Origin: Ascaris suum | Taxonomy: Eukaryota > Nematoda > Chromadorea > Rhabditida > Ascarididae | Direction: 5' to 3' | Assembly: GCA_013433145.1 (NCBI GenBank) | Contig: CM024173.1 | Location: 2,575,101 to 2,639,100, forward strand | DNA: 64,000 nucleotides | The notes under the pieces: generated by a model | The model's input: only the letters and a program-made list of their open reading frames with translations | Told to the model about the DNA's origin: nothing | Databases searched by the model: none | Shown: positions 38,778 through 52,076 of the stretch, in pieces | Layout of the letters: every line of letters starts with the position of its first letter | Position numbering within the stretch: the stretch's first letter is position 1 | Position numbers and translations under genes: made by a program

Positions 38778-38847
38778 CTAGGGTCTAGAGGTATTCGTCT
38801 AGGGTCTAGAGGTATTCTAGGGTATTCGTCTAGGGTCTAGAGGTATA
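38778..38847 (+). repeat. Minisatellite, GTCTAGGGTCTAGAGGTATTC unit
   Basis: Three units of about 21-27 bp built from TCTAGGGTCTAGAGGTATTC, one partly truncated. TCTAGA palindromes recur in each. Confidence 0.85.
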
Positions 38848-39189
38848 ACTTCGTATATTTCTTTTTTTTTAGTAACTTATGACACCAACCAATCAGCTAA
38901 GATGAATGCAACGACGCATATTCCACCAGCTTGTTTTTTCGTTTAGTTTGTATTCGATTCTCATAATTTAGCCACCATTAAAATTCCTCGGTGAATGATC
39001 GACTCGTACACAAAAAGGTGATAAAACTTTATTGCATATTAATTAATCCTTTCTTCTTTGAGAATTTATGCGTCGATCCGTCTGTTAGAGGGCACGTAAT
39101 AATCTTTATTTATACAGTAAAGCATTGAATTGCATGTCCAGTACGTTTGGTCGCTTCGCATAGAGATTTCCTGAATGTGGCTGTAATTG

Positions 39190-39500
39190 TATGGTAAATG
39201 TCGGTGGATCGCATGTGACGTTCCTGAGCTGAGCGTCGACTGTAAATAGCGACTGGGTGGAGGCAGCGGGAGGGCGTCGGTGATCATGTGATTAGGACGA
39301 TGTGGGCAACGAGGGTCGAGAACTAACAAAGGGACGTCTCTCCTTTGTGTGCCCTGCGACTACCTCTTTGTGCACACGCGGCGTGCTTCCGCCCCTCGCG
39401 CAGCATCACCTCGATGAGAATTGCCCTCCGTTGGATCCAGCTCTCTCTCTACCTTGAACAACCACCCTCTCAATCCCCTGATTCATGCACATCCCCTCCT
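39190..39500. other. GC-rich island
   Basis: Pyrimidine-rich, CpG-containing stretch open on both strands (minus 39066-39329, plus 39345-39578). The products are low in complexity (Pro/Ser/Leu). No splice-supported exon recognised. Confidence 0.35.
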
Positions 39501-39886
39501 CTCTCATTACCTATTCCCTTGCAAAAGGTTGCATTTGTTCATGTTTATGAATGTCTTTGTGCTTGTTTAGTCAGATAATATAGCCTTTTTATGAGGGAAA
39601 AGTTTAGCGCATTCTTTATCACTTTATGGCATCGACATCGTAAAATATTTCGCGCATATTACCCATTTGTTTTAGTTTCTCTAAAGAGAACTGGCTCGTT
39701 TTACATACTTATCTATTCGTTCTTTTGTTCTCTTTATTCCCACAACATCACTTAGATGCGGCGACTGCAAAAATCCAGAAGGTAACAATCGTATCATATG
39801 GGATGCTATAAATAGACGACTGCAAATGGGCAAATTTGACACCTCATGAAATCATTGTTCATTTCATGGTGTTAATTTTAGGCAAT

Positions 39887-39914
39887 GGGGGGGGGGGGGA
39901 GGGGGGGGGGGGGG
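39887..39914 (+). repeat. G13-A-G14 tract
   Basis: Two long G runs split by a single A, then GAGAGGAGGAG. Confidence 0.95.
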
Positions 39915-41474
39915 AGAGGAGGAGAATGATTATGAAAATCATTGCTTTATGCTTTTATCTTATCATATATTGCAATTGCATGACTGTTCTCTATAGAGAA
40001 ATATTCGAATGTATTTCTTAGTATCGTCGATTGTTCTAAAGAGCGTTATTGTCATCAAATCGAATAAACTTTTAAGGAGACGTTCTCGAATTCGCTAATG
40101 CTCTCTTGAGTTCCGCAATTCATAAGGCATTTTATGCATATGAAATACGCAAATGCAATCTGATATGCTCTCAGATTTGAAGCATCAAGTCGAGCGGCTA
40201 TAGACAAACCTCCACTTCAATCTGATTTTCCCCGTATGCATTTTTTAAAATCTCGATTCCAATTGCATATTATTAGCGAGTGGAATTTCCTTTTATGTTT
40301 GAATAAACAAAAAGAAATTGCATGATTTAGTTTATTTATTTTCTCATCTTTATGTCTTATTATTAGTTGTTTGTTTTAATTTTCTCAAACTATACTCTTT
40401 TATTGTCAATCGCAAATACATTTGTCCTATATAGCTTCTTAATGAAGCGACCGTCGAATCCAAATTTTTCCTTAAGTTTCAATGCGTGGAGCTATTGATG
40501 CTACAGTATCCTTAACTAAAGAGGCGGAACTAATAAAAATGAGGTAATGCGCTAAAATTCATTCCTACAAAGTTTACTTTGTTGCTTTCATTTCGCGTTT
40601 TTTTTTTTCTTTTCTTTTCAATCAGATCATATTGATCAGGTATATCATGAGATTTTATAGTATTTTCCGTTGCATTCACATGCAAATTTTTCACTCCAGG
40701 AGAGTCCCGAAGGTCGTTGATGGCTTGGATTACACAGAAATCGTACCCTTATGAATAGGAATACCTTTCCTAGACGCTATTATTAAAAAATTTGTAGACA
40801 TTCTGCTGTCAACTTTTCAAAAATTTCACTTCCTTCGATGCGATCTGTTTTTCGACTTAGAATCAATCACCTTGAAGTGCAATGATTTCCATTCTTCGTC
40901 ATGGAATGGATCGTCAGGGATGTTTTTCCTGAAATCACATTACTCGTGAATCCTTCATTTCAATTTTACAGATTCGACTATCTGCTTTCCAGAAAGTATG
41001 CAACGCGCCGGTGGATTTTACATTCTGTTTGTCATTTTTGCATATAGTTTTTTTTTTTCTGCTCAAAATGGCTGTTAGAAAGATTGCATACGAGCAACAA
41101 AACTACTACTTACTTGAAAATGAGATGATATCATTGTTTGTATGCATTTTTTTGTCACTAAAGCTGCTATAATCTGTGTATGTTACATTTGCGTATATGC
41201 ACATTTTTGCATATCGTGTCTGTATCTCTGTCTGTGTCTGTGCGTTCACGAATACATATTTGCGTGTGTTTATGTTTGTGTGCGCGTATTTCTGTTTTTA
41301 TGTACCTATGCACACATATTTGCGCTTACGTGCTTTTGCTAGTGTATTTCTTGTGCGTGCAACGCGTGCGTATTTGTTTATAAACGCGCATTATGCTTGC
41401 AGCATACCGTATTATCTCTAATAGGGATGTGGTAGTAGTGCATTTCTCATGCTTCTGGATGGGATATTAAGGGC

Positions 41475-41601
<127 letters not shown>

Positions 41602-41659
41602 TTCTGATTTATTGAAATGTTTTTTCATGTTTTACGAGGGACGAAAATGCTTCTTCGCG

Positions 41660-42200
41660 TTTTATGAGGGACGATGGTGAGTGGGGATAAGGATTTTATC
41701 GAGGAAGGGAAGTGATCTAGGGCATGAGTGTATCGGTAAACGAAGGGTGGCAGAGAGGCATTCAACGAGCTTGTTAGACAGTTCGCGATCGGTAGCCAGT
41801 GAGGAGCTGTCGTGTTTGGCGAGCATCGAGGGAGTGCATCGCTATGGGGGATGTGCGAGAGACCGCCTGTGGTGTGAGCTGGCAAGGCCGCACACAGAAA
41901 ACGAGTTCGTCCAGAGACACCGATCATAGGAGGCGCTATGTTGATTTCTAAAAAAAATGTATAACGCAAAAGGGAAGGGATGGGAGAAGAGTGAGCTATT
42001 CACGAGAATCGCCGTCCGGTTTTCGTCCCAACTGAAGTACCCCGGCCAGCTCAGTTCGCAGACGACCCCTTCGAGCGGCACAATGAGGCAAAATGCCTCA
42101 GGCGGTGACATGTTGCTGTCGTCATACTTTGCTTTCTTTCTTGTCTTCGAGCCCAACCTCTCCTTTCATATGCTTCATTGCGCTGCTGAGTGTATAGTGG
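41660..42200. other. GC-rich island, possible minus-strand exon
   Basis: Largest GC-rich island. On the minus strand an ORF (42156 to 41842, 104 codons) reads L-E-G-V-V-C-E-L-S-W-P-G-Y-F-S-W-D-E-N-R and later Y-D-R-C-L-W-T-N-S-F-S-V-C-G-L. The first part looks like an extracellular domain with an N-R-T sequon. An AT-rich stretch between (41953-42008) has the look of a 56-bp intron (minus-strand GTGAAT to TTTTTTTTAG), but phase then meets a stop. Plus-strand frames 41681-41929 and 41957-42208 are also open. Family not recognised. Confidence 0.3.
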
Positions 42201-43329
42201 CTTCCTAGGGTGCTCTTACTTGTGAATGTGTTAAATATTTTATAGGTTCTTTTCACACATTGAAACTCATAAACGATGTTTGATCAAATGAAACCAGTTT
42301 CAAAATGCTGTAGAAGTGTATGCCACTTAGCGTGGATTTTGTCTGAAGTATTACCTTAGGTAGTTAGGGGCTTACCTGAGGCAACTTATATGCCATATTA
42401 TAATAACCAGTCATTTATTTATTGATGGTTCTCAAAGACGTCGATCGAATCAATCTTATCATTCATCACTGATCAGTTAAGCGATAAATTTGATTGGATA
42501 ATGATAAGCGGTTGGGTATTAACCGCTAGATGCTGATAGACCGCACATTGATTGACAACCACAAGTAAAGCTTCATATAAAAGGTTTATTTGAGGGAAAT
42601 GGAAGAAAACAGGATAAACAAGGGCAGAAATTAAAATGGCAAGCATACATTGAAGCGAAATGTAAAGCGAGCGCAAATCATCATACTCTTTTAGAGATCT
42701 ACACAGGTGTATTACCTGTAACGTGTTGTGAATATTTTGGAATCGGAGGGTAGGCCGCGAATCCAATCGTCTGCATAGGCTGTTGTTGAGTTGAATTTGA
42801 CGTTTTTTGCTAACTGATAGCGTCTGAATCGTTTTTCAGTCGTTCAATCGAATTAAAAATGTCGTTCAATCAATCGAAAGATATTTCACGTATACGTTTG
42901 CATTTACTTTCTCAATCCTCTGTAAACTCATTGTAGTGCTCTATCACTGATGTTGCTGCATTTTAGATATTTTTTAATACTTACGTAGCTTAATATACAG
43001 TTGCATTATTCTCGAGTAAGTAATATTGCCGACAGATGAAAGTAATAAAAAAAAATTTTTTTTTGATTTATAAACGTCTTTCAACAAAAATTTTAGTGCT
43101 TTTATGCAAATGTGAGATTTTCAGTATGTAAAGCTTTATGTCGAACCTTTTATAACTAATAGAGCGCCTAATATAATCTGGAATTAATTTCCACACAGAT
43201 AATCAATTGCAATCAACTTTTAATTACAAATTAACTTAAAATTTGTGTAGAGAGACTGGAATAAAGCATTACTAAGTCTTATTTCATTGCCCTGATTTCC
43301 TGTTTTTCACTTACTTTCGTTGTAAATAT

Positions 43330-43764
43330 TTAGTGGCACATGCTAGGTGTGTGCAGGTAATTCACTGCAAGCAGGTGCTTACATGCCAGTAAATACTGGT
43401 CAATTGAGAGTGTGAGCTTTGATGTGTCGTTGATGTATCTGAAGTAGATGTTTTGATGATAGTGGTCGGCTGATCGTTTCAATGGTAAGTATGTATGGTG
43501 GATAAAATGAGGTACGAATAGAGGGCGATACAAGCAAGCAGCACCTGTGACTGCGAGGAGCCTGTATGCGAACCGGCGGCTATAAGCGTGTGTGCGTTTG
43601 AGTGCAGCCGGTTGACTGCCTTCTTTGTGTGCTCGCATCCTCTGGTTGGCCGGCCAGTCCGCTCCAATTCGCGCGTTACCACCCCCCCTCCTTAAATAGC
43701 ACGATTCGCGTTGCAGCCGCTTGCGCAATCTCGTATTCCATTCCATTGCTTTCACCAACCTCAA
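43330..43764 (-). CDS. 144-codon ORF over a GC-rich island, doubtful
   Basis: One of the two longest ATG frames in the window. It begins M-R-L-V-K-A-M-E-W-N-T-R-L-R-K-R and is basic at the N-terminal side, but its C-terminal half is AT-rich-looking and no domain is visible. A second minus frame (43479-43682) and a plus frame (43602-43805) overlap. It may simply reflect the GC-rich island at 43540-43760, which also has a poly-C run and a TATA-like TTAAATAG. Confidence 0.2.
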   Translation of the reverse strand: MRLVKAMEWNTRLRKRLQRESCYLRRGGGNARIGADWPANQRMRAHKEGSQPAALKRTHAYSRRFAYRLLAVTGAACLYRPLFVPHFIHHTYLPLKRSADHYHQNIYFRYINDTSKLTLSIDQYLLACKHLLAVNYLHTPSMCH

Positions 43765-44217
43765 CTCACTTCTTCATTCTCTCTTCTAATATTTTTTATC
43801 AATGAGATCACAGTCATGAACAGGTGATGATATGTTTGTCAACAGCCTTCATCGCTTGCGTTATTGAGCACTGAAAATTGGTACTCTCATACGAGATTGT
43901 TGTATTGAAATCACAAATTTTCGATGAATTTTAAAGTCACCATTCATTATCACAGAATTTATAATTAACTTGCATTTCGTTAATGTGGACTCTGGTCATC
44001 TTTGACCACTGCTTTCTTACAAATGACCAGCAATTCAAATTGAAGATTTCCGACTCGCAGATTGCTCTTCAGTGTTCCCTGATAACAATTTTTTAAGTCT
44101 TTGATTCCAATTACCGAAACCACCAATGTCGCAGTGCATATATCGTCTCCTAAGATACACTTTGTGAAAATCACGAAAATTTTAGAATCACAAGCCACTT
44201 TCTCTTCTCCATCCCCT

Positions 44218-44231
44218 CCCCCCCCCCCCCC
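44218..44231 (+). repeat. Poly-C tract, 14 nt
   Basis: Fourteen C after CCCTC. Confidence 0.95.
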
Positions 44232-44962
44232 TACTGACCACATGTAACTCGAATTTATCAAAAGTGTGGCATCTATCTAGCGTCTAAGTTTTCCTCATAC
44301 TTTATCGTAATATAATTAGTCAGAAGTTTTTCAACAGCACATCAAAACATTTTCCCGTAAGCATTTATCTGATGCTCCCTTATATTTCCCGGGAAAACAA
44401 CTATACAAACGAATTTTTAAAGATAAAAAGGCAATAAAAACATATATGGTTATGCCACCTATCACATATTTCAGCCTAAATGAATATGAAAGTGGTTTTA
44501 TGCATAAATTTGCTAAAGAACGTGCCTGGAAATAATAGTCTTGAAAGATATGAATGATTCTATTTTATTCTAGTATACTACTCACTTGCTCGTTCGTTTA
44601 GCTAATGGCAATTATTGCATAGTGAGAGCCTACCCGCTTACATGGATGAAAACAAAGGTAAAGAGTAAGCGTAATTTGCTACCATTGATCATTTTCAATA
44701 TTTCTGTTCGTTCTTCTCAGGTAAAATATAGGTACCCACCTTTAGAAGCATAACGGTTGTTATTGATACTAAGAGGTATTACCACTCTCATCGTTCTGCC
44801 TCCATTGTTCAAAAAAACTTCCCCACCTGAAAAGGTAAGTTGCATGCTCTCAAATTTGACAGTTATTGTATTCAGTGGGATAATTATAAGCCGCTAGCAA
44901 GTTTTTTCGTGCTTATCAGCAGATGAATTATGAATCAAATAGCTTATTAGCTCATAGTTGGA

Positions 44963-44977
44963 GGGGGGGGGGGGGGG
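44963..44977 (+). repeat. Poly-G tract, 15 nt
   Basis: Fifteen G followed by AGGAG. Confidence 0.95.
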
Positions 44978-46232
44978 AGGAGAAATGAGGGAAGGGAACT
45001 GATCGATATTATTAAGTTTAAGCCACAAGTACCGCATGCGAACAAAACATTCGGACAAATTGTCTAATATGAGAAGAAATTATAATTCTAATTTTCTTGT
45101 ATTGACTTCCCAAAGAGTTTTGCTCGTTTCTTTCCTTATCGCAACTCACACAAATTTCTCGCTACTTTTATTTACTTTCTTCGAGTTTATATGTGCCCGT
45201 AAAGTTCCACTACGTCTTGAGCGTTCTTCCTAATCCGCGTTTGGGAATTTCTCGAAGAATACCGATATTAAGAGAGAATCAAGATTAATTGTTAATCGTG
45301 ATTCGAATAAGTTTCATGTTAAATTATCTAACTCTTTATTGCATTTTTCTCATTCAAGATATTCGGTTATATGCAATTATTTCCGTAATGATTAAGTTAT
45401 ACCTGACAAGATCTGATATGAAGCAGTTGATGTAGAAAGGGAATGTGAAGAGTGGATATGACCAGATCCTATCGTCGATCAAAAAGAATATTTCCATAAA
45501 CACGAAGTTTGATCGATTGATGACGCCCTTCACTTATTATTTCCTATGCGTTTTTATTGGGAATGAACACATATTTTTACAATTCTCGAGCGTACAGTTA
45601 TTACTGCTTACTTTATGCACTGATTTTTTTTTCTAGCGTCTTCTTTAGCAAATTGCATATATCATAGTTGTTTGAGTTTGCGCTAATGATTTCCATCGTT
45701 GCCCGTCTCTCCTCTTTAAGAATCCATTATTTTGGAAATAATCTTCCCCTCTCCTGCTTTTCCAGTTTTTTCAATGTGTTTATTCATTGATTTTCAATAT
45801 TGGCTTCGATTATTGCAAGTGATGAAAGTTTATTGCTTTTTGAACTTCTCTATTGTATCGAATAGATATCGTCCGTTACAATCGCTCGTATGCTTTGTTT
45901 ATTGTTTTGCGAGCGATTTCCTGATGATTAAGTTGTCGTAAATGTGCTGCAACCAATGGCATCATCCTGATATTCACCTATTTTCATAGCTGATATTTCC
46001 AAAACTTAGCGCTTACTACGAGAAAAAAAAAGTGAATTTATAAATGATGCGACCCAATTCACCATCAAAAAAATAAGGTTATATGTGATGCAATCCGATT
46101 TCGTTGCTAAAAAAAAAAAAAAAAGAAACAAAAACCTCCTATGTGTTTGTAATTAAAAGAGTTTATTGTTGTAAGTAGATGTGATGTTCGATGAGTAAGT
46201 AGCGTGTTCTATGTTCAAACAGGCCTGTGCGC

Positions 46233-46260
46233 TCACACACATACACACACACACACACAC
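46233..46260 (+). repeat. (CA)n microsatellite
   Basis: About 14 CA units with one T interruption. Confidence 0.95.
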
Positions 46261-46290
46261 GAGGGTATATATACTGATAAAGGGGGCTGT

Positions 46291-46423
46291 TCTCGGAGGC
46301 GAGTGCATCGTCTCTCTTTTATGGTGCATTGTTCGTATGTAAACCCTCCGCTTCTTACTCGATTTTGATTCTTCTTTTTGTGGCATTCTCCTTCATCTTC
46401 AACACTCTCATTGTGGTATCTCG
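46291..46423 (+). CDS. Possible TM1-type exon
   Basis: Open plus frame encoding S-Y-S-I-L-I-L-L-F-V-A-F-S-F-I-F-N-T-L-I then V-V-S-R-Q-S-G, ending at a donor-like GGC|GTAAAA in phase 0. It has the shape of a receptor TM1 with its asparagine, like exon 1 of the receptor at 9.7 kb (L-N-T-L-V-L-I-V). No following TM2 exon was found, and hydrophobic frames are common in T-rich DNA, so it may be chance or a relic. Confidence 0.2.
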
Positions 46424-46511
46424 CCAATCAGGCGTAAAAATATTCTATCGTATTTTTCTTCTCTTTTCTGCAAAAGTATAGATTTCAGGGGGTATTGCTG
46501 TTCTTGAACGG

Positions 46512-46731
46512 TTGTTTAATCCTTTTTAGGAAGTAAGTAATAATTGTTTGCGAAAGTTAGATTAAAAAAAAAAACTTACAAAGGTTTATTGTCTTTCCTA
46601 ACTGAATAAACGTTGCTTGAGGTGATGTTTGAAACGCTTAAATGATAAGGTTGTGCCTATTTTTCTATCAGTTGCTTTCTGAATTAAGAGTAATTATGAA
46701 AGAAAATTTCATTTATAATGATCCTAGCTGC
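46512..46731 (+). repeat. Direct repeat copy A (about 220 bp)
   Basis: Near-identical to 47509-47738, including GTTGCTTGAGGTGATGTTTG and the flanking 100 bases on each side, with only a few substitutions and A-run length changes. No coding potential and no terminal inverted repeats seen. Confidence 0.95.
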
Positions 46732-47451
46732 TTCAACTTCTGTAATAGCATATAGTCAGTTACTTTATTTCAGTTGACACTCTACTCTATTGAGCTTAAC
46801 GTTTTTGAGTATTACTAAAAGGTCAAAGCATAGTAGCGATGTTAGGATTAATCTGATTTGAAATTTACTTTTGCAGCATTCTCTGTGATCCAATTTAAAT
46901 TTCTTCCTATTAATTTCGATAAGTTTTTATATGAGACCTTTTGAAAATTGGATTTATGAGTTTAAATTCATTCACTATATATTTGACTCGTATTTATTGA
47001 ACTAGTTGGGGCATTTTGACCAATCGACATCGATAAGCACATCTTTGTTGTGCGTAGTAAACTCGTGCCTCCTCTCATCAAGAATTGAATTGAAGCATAG
47101 CGCGATCAGATGTTTCATGAAGTGGAGATGATGCTAGTAAAATGTTAACCAGATGGGTGGGAACAACAAGTTCTTGCAAGGATTCTGTATGGAACGCTAT
47201 ATATGAATTAGCCATTAAAAAGCGCTCTCACAAGGATAGCACTGCACGAGAAACGAGTTTCTCGTTATCAACTCATCTACCCTTCACTCTTTCTCTCGTA
47301 GTTTTTTTTTTTTTTTTTTTTGGAGGCATATTTCCAGTCGCTTCAATTGCTTTTAAAAAATTGCAAGCTCGTTTATCGGGTTTCGATATATTGGTATCGC
47401 AGATTCATTCTTAGAATCCTTTATAGCGAAATGTTTTTTAATCGATTTCGT

Positions 47452-47472
47452 TGTCGTGTCGTGTCGTGTCGT
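47452..47472 (+). repeat. (GTGTC)n short repeat
   Basis: Four units of TCGTG ending just before copy B of the direct repeat. Confidence 0.85.
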
Positions 47473-47508
47473 AAAGCGCTCTCTGTTGGAATTTTTTTTA
47501 TTTATCAT

Positions 47509-47738
47509 TGTTTAGTTTAATACTTTTTAGGGAATAAGTAATAATTATTTACGAAAGTTAGATTTAAAAAAAAAATAAAAACTTGCAAAGGTTTATTGTA
47601 TTTCCTAATTGAATAAACGTTGCTTGAGGTGATGTTTGAAACGCTTAAATGATAAGGTTGTGCCTATTTTTCTATCAGTTGCTTTCTGAGTTAAGAGTAA
47701 TTATGAAAGAAAATTTCATTTATAATGATGCTAGCTGC
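47509..47738 (+). repeat. Direct repeat copy B (about 230 bp)
   Basis: Second copy of the 46512-46731 segment in the same orientation, 1 kb downstream. Differences cluster in the A-rich run near its start. Confidence 0.95.
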
Positions 47739-48721
47739 ATCTTTGCTACGCATTTTTTTCACACCTTAATGTCTTTGAGATTGCGAGCATTCTGCTTAAG
47801 ATGTTGGTTGTGTTGGTGATGGGGAGGGAAGAGTGGGAACGTTTGAAGAGCTTCTGTCGTGAAGCATGCCTAGATTGTCTTATGTATTCAAAAAAAAAAA
47901 AGTTCAACCCAGATTTCAGTGATGGAGCATGCTCTCGAAAAGATGCTTGAAATATAACTTGTTAGAAAATTTACAATTAAGAAAATTTGCTCTCTTGTGC
48001 TGTTTTTTGAGTTGACGCATTGGTCGTGATCCGTAAATTCACCGAGAAAATCTTTCTTTGTAAGCAACTTTCAAGTAGGTGATCGCATTCGTTCATTTTT
48101 GTGAGTCTAAACTCTATCAACAATTAAGAACGACGCGTTAGATTTTTGGCTAAATATGGCCAGTTGGCCATGATGTGGGGTATACGGTAGGCGTGGAGAA
48201 GGCTCTGGATTTAGCGAAGAATAAATGAGAGGCTTCTAGGGAGAGGTACGTAGAAGAAAATATGCGCTTGGAATGAACGCTAAATCTTAAAATAGAGCGA
48301 TGTGACAATGGAGAGCACTGCAAAATGATTTGTGAGAGGGGAGGGGGAAGAGAGGATTTGGAGCACTACATAAGTGCGGCATAACAAAGGTTCCGACGAT
48401 GTGGTACCTGAGATTTGTACGTGTGTTGAAAAGATGCGCAGGTATTGAGGTCGACTAATAAAAAAACTGCAGGTAAGCATATGTCATCGTTAGCGCATTT
48501 TTCTCGCAATGTTACGGCATGCTTTATAATATTGCATCTAATAAAGTAGTGTTCAGTTCGTACTAACTTCTTTTGCATTAAGAAGTAAGAGAGTGGAAGC
48601 TAATGGAGACTAAGAGTTGTGCTTTGACGAGAGAGAAGATGAGGCATCACTGTTCTATCTGGAACGCTGCCCGTCTAAGGCTTCTGGAATTGTAGAACAA
48701 CGGAGTCTTCGACGTTTGTAT

Positions 48722-48736
48722 CCCCCCCCCCCCCCC
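48722..48736 (+). repeat. Poly-C tract, 15 nt
   Basis: Fifteen C followed by a CCTCC-rich stretch. Confidence 0.95.
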
Positions 48737-50137
48737 TCCGCCCTCCCTCCTCGCAGAGATGAGTGAACTTTGTAGTAATAGGGCAATCGTTACGGTGCTT
48801 ATTAATATTGAAAAGCGAAACTGTTGTTAAGAGATAGCTTAAGCGAAAGTGTTGATGTAAGCCTCAGTATTAAATTGCTAGTTATTTACTAGACGGCGCA
48901 ATTGTCGTGTTGCTATGCGAAGTCATTCATTAGTAATATTTTATTACCTCATATTGTCATCTCTCTTCCCACGTGTACTATTTGCTGAAATTATAAGAGA
49001 TTAATTATTGGAAGCATCGGCTTGGTTGTACTAATTCTGAAACCATTTCAACTCATGATATATCTTTCCAGTTCTTGTGGTGATAAACATACCCATTTGA
49101 TGTTATATACATCACTTCATTCAATAATATTCCACGTGGACCCATATTGAATGGAAATAAAACCTCGTAGGAATCTAGGAGTCGTACGGTTACCATCACA
49201 CACATTCGTCTACCGAGTAAATCCCGTGGAACACTACCAGCCTAGATAGGGCATTTTGCTGCTGCAATAGGCATTGAGTATATAATGTCATGTTAATGAT
49301 TTTCTCTAGTATTTTAGAAAAGATCTGAGGACTGGGATGTATTGAAAGGGAATTGAAGAGGTGTATTGAAAAGGGGGAAGGGTGGAAATTAGTATTGTTG
49401 AGGAGGATTTAATTCAAGTAGAGATGAGAATGAGTGTGTTTCAATAGGTGAATTTACGCATCGATTACTCGAATCGAGGTGAGATGAACTTATACTGAAT
49501 GGAATTTAATTTTGCGTTAATATTTCTTTATAGGATTTTCTGACTACTTTCTTTTCATTTGATCATCTCATTGAATTTGGAATTTTTTTTTTGTTCTCTT
49601 TTCGGGATTTCTATCTAGAATTCAATTTTTTTTTTTGGTGGGGGGAGTAGGGGAAGGGAATTCTTTTTGATAATAAAACTTTTTGAAAAGTAAGGGGTGT
49701 CTTGAATTCGAGAATTTGAACAGTTGATTAGTTCTAGTGTTTTTTTTTTGCTATGCGGCCTACCTATATAGTTCTTCCTCTTCTCTCACCTTTCTTTCTA
49801 TATTTATCTCTTATCTATCATTTCCATTTAATGTGTTGTATTTGTTTTTCTAATTTCACTTGTATAGATTGTAAATAAAATGGGCGTTTCTTTCTATAAA
49901 AAGCAGAAAACAGTTTGAGTTGCCATGCTTAGAAGCGAGTGTTTCCGCATAGTTTGCGAAAGTTCATTACCATAAATACATCGATTCGTGTTGAATATAC
50001 GTATATCAATTTCATAAAACATCTCTTCTGCATTAATCGTATCATTCGGGTCTATCACCTCATCAAAATATTTTAACGTTATGAAATGTGAGATGTTGTC
50101 TCTTTTTTTTTTCCAAGATTTTTTTTCATTCTTGAAT

Positions 50138-50246
50138 AAAATGTTACATAATTACTTACTAGTATTAGTATTCTTGATTAAAAATGTTACATAATTACTC
50201 AATAGTTTTAGTATTACTCTTTATTAAACAAGTATTACTCTTTATT
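50138..50246 (+). repeat. Tandem repeat, about 53-bp unit x2
   Basis: AAAATGTTACATAATTACT followed by a TAGTATTAGTATT-type tail occurs twice in succession, with a further TATTACTCTTTATT doublet after it. Confidence 0.8.
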
Positions 50247-52076
50247 CACTTATGAATATACTTACAAGTATAAGTGAATTAATCATTTAGCTATTGTCTT
50301 TCTTTGTCGTTGTTTCGCTAATTTTTTCTATGATTTCAACAATGAGCGGATGCTTTTATCTCTCTGATAAGAGTTCTATGTCATTTTTTTTTGTTTACAA
50401 TTTACACTTTCGTCTTATCTCTCTCAATGATTAAGTACTCTTTGAATAAATATCCATTATCTAATAGCAAATTGATGTTGTTTCATTGAGTTTTTTTTTT
50501 GCTCGTAGTTGATAACGAGAGCTTTTAAAAGATCGCTAGGTAGTTATTTCTCCGTTGATATATTTCATGGATTCACTAATTGAAAAGTTTTTTCCTTCTT
50601 ATAGAGGATAACAAGATGAGCTCATTCACCTTCATTCTCTTTCTTTTTTTTTTCTGTTATTCATTCATATTTATCGTCGAATATGCTATATACTATTGTC
50701 CTATCGGTTCAAAATCTACCGAAAGTTCTTTTGTGTTTCGATTCGTTTGATACTTTTTTTTTTGCTAAAATATAACCGGTTTTATTAATTGCAGCAACTG
50801 TGAACGTATACAATATACATTCGATGTTTATAGACCTCAAGTTGAAGCTTAATAAAGTCATCGAGGTAAACACTGAACGATATATGATGAGATCTGAGTG
50901 ATTAGATATTATAAATTTTGATTTGCTCATGCAATAAAAAAAAAATTATTTTATAAGCTTTCATTATATATCTATTCATAAATTATCGCGAAAATTTTCC
51001 AATTTTAAAGGATATTGCATTTTTCTTTCTTATAATTATCCTCTCGGTCGGTCTTGAAATTTTCAACAAAAAAAAATTTTTTTTCGAAGCTTTTGAGGAT
51101 TATTCTCTTGTAAAAATTCGAGAAAAAAAAACATTTGTTGAATATTTTGGAATATTTTGAAAAATGGAATACATTTTTCGCAACTTTTTTCTTAATGAAT
51201 ATTTTTATTCAAGTTTATTTTTCGAATAACATAAAACCACAATATTCCACTATAGCTTATTATTATTTTCATTTCCGAACTAACATATCATGTGACTTTA
51301 TAAATTGTTGATAACTTTTTTTCAGTGATAAAACTTCAAAGCGAATTCAAACAAAATCGATCATATTTATGCATTTTAATATGCGATAGAAGATGATGGA
51401 ATTGAAAGGAAGGAAAGAAGAAGGTGGAATTGAAGGAAGAGCTATGATACCCGACACTCATTGTTGTTGATATCGTTACCGAAATTGCGCTCAATGTTTT
51501 TCGTATTGAATATAGCCATTGGTGGGCATTATTGGAACGTATCACCTTCTACAAGCTTATAATTATGCTTCTTTATTTATAGTATTTCAAATACGATCAT
51601 TAGAAATGATGTAAAGAGATTTAACGTCGTTTCGCATAAAACGCTCTCCTCTTATTGATATGACTGATAATTGCGTTAAGAAATAAATCGCACTTGAGAT
51701 ATTGCTTTGAATTATTTTCTTCACTTATCGTTTATTTGCCTCATTTGTCAATTAGCAATTAGGTTTCGAGCCTTCGCTAAGATCTTTGAACTACTTGGGA
51801 AAGAAGTGAAAATTTTTGAAAACTGAAATGTGCATTTTTTTTTTCGAAAAAGAAAAGTAATTCTCGTTATCGATTCAAATATCATCTCGCGAATTGTTTT
51901 CAACGATTATTTAGATTTTTTTTCTCACTCAAAAAATACTCTTATATTATTGACAGCTGCTAAATATGGTTCTTTTTTTTGTGGCAAATAGAATGAGAAG
52001 ACATCATATTTTCATAAGTAGACAAAACGTTGTATTTTCGTAAGGACAATTTCACTCTCACATAAATTTTTCTCAG

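Noticed and set aside
39836..40021. ORF with a Gly/Arg-rich centre
   Set aside because: Translation of the G13-A-G14 tract; no other coding feature.
41142..41421. Three overlapping Cys/Val/Tyr-rich frames
   Set aside because: Produced by a GT/TG-rich stretch (TGTGTGTTTATG type); all three frames are open because of low complexity.
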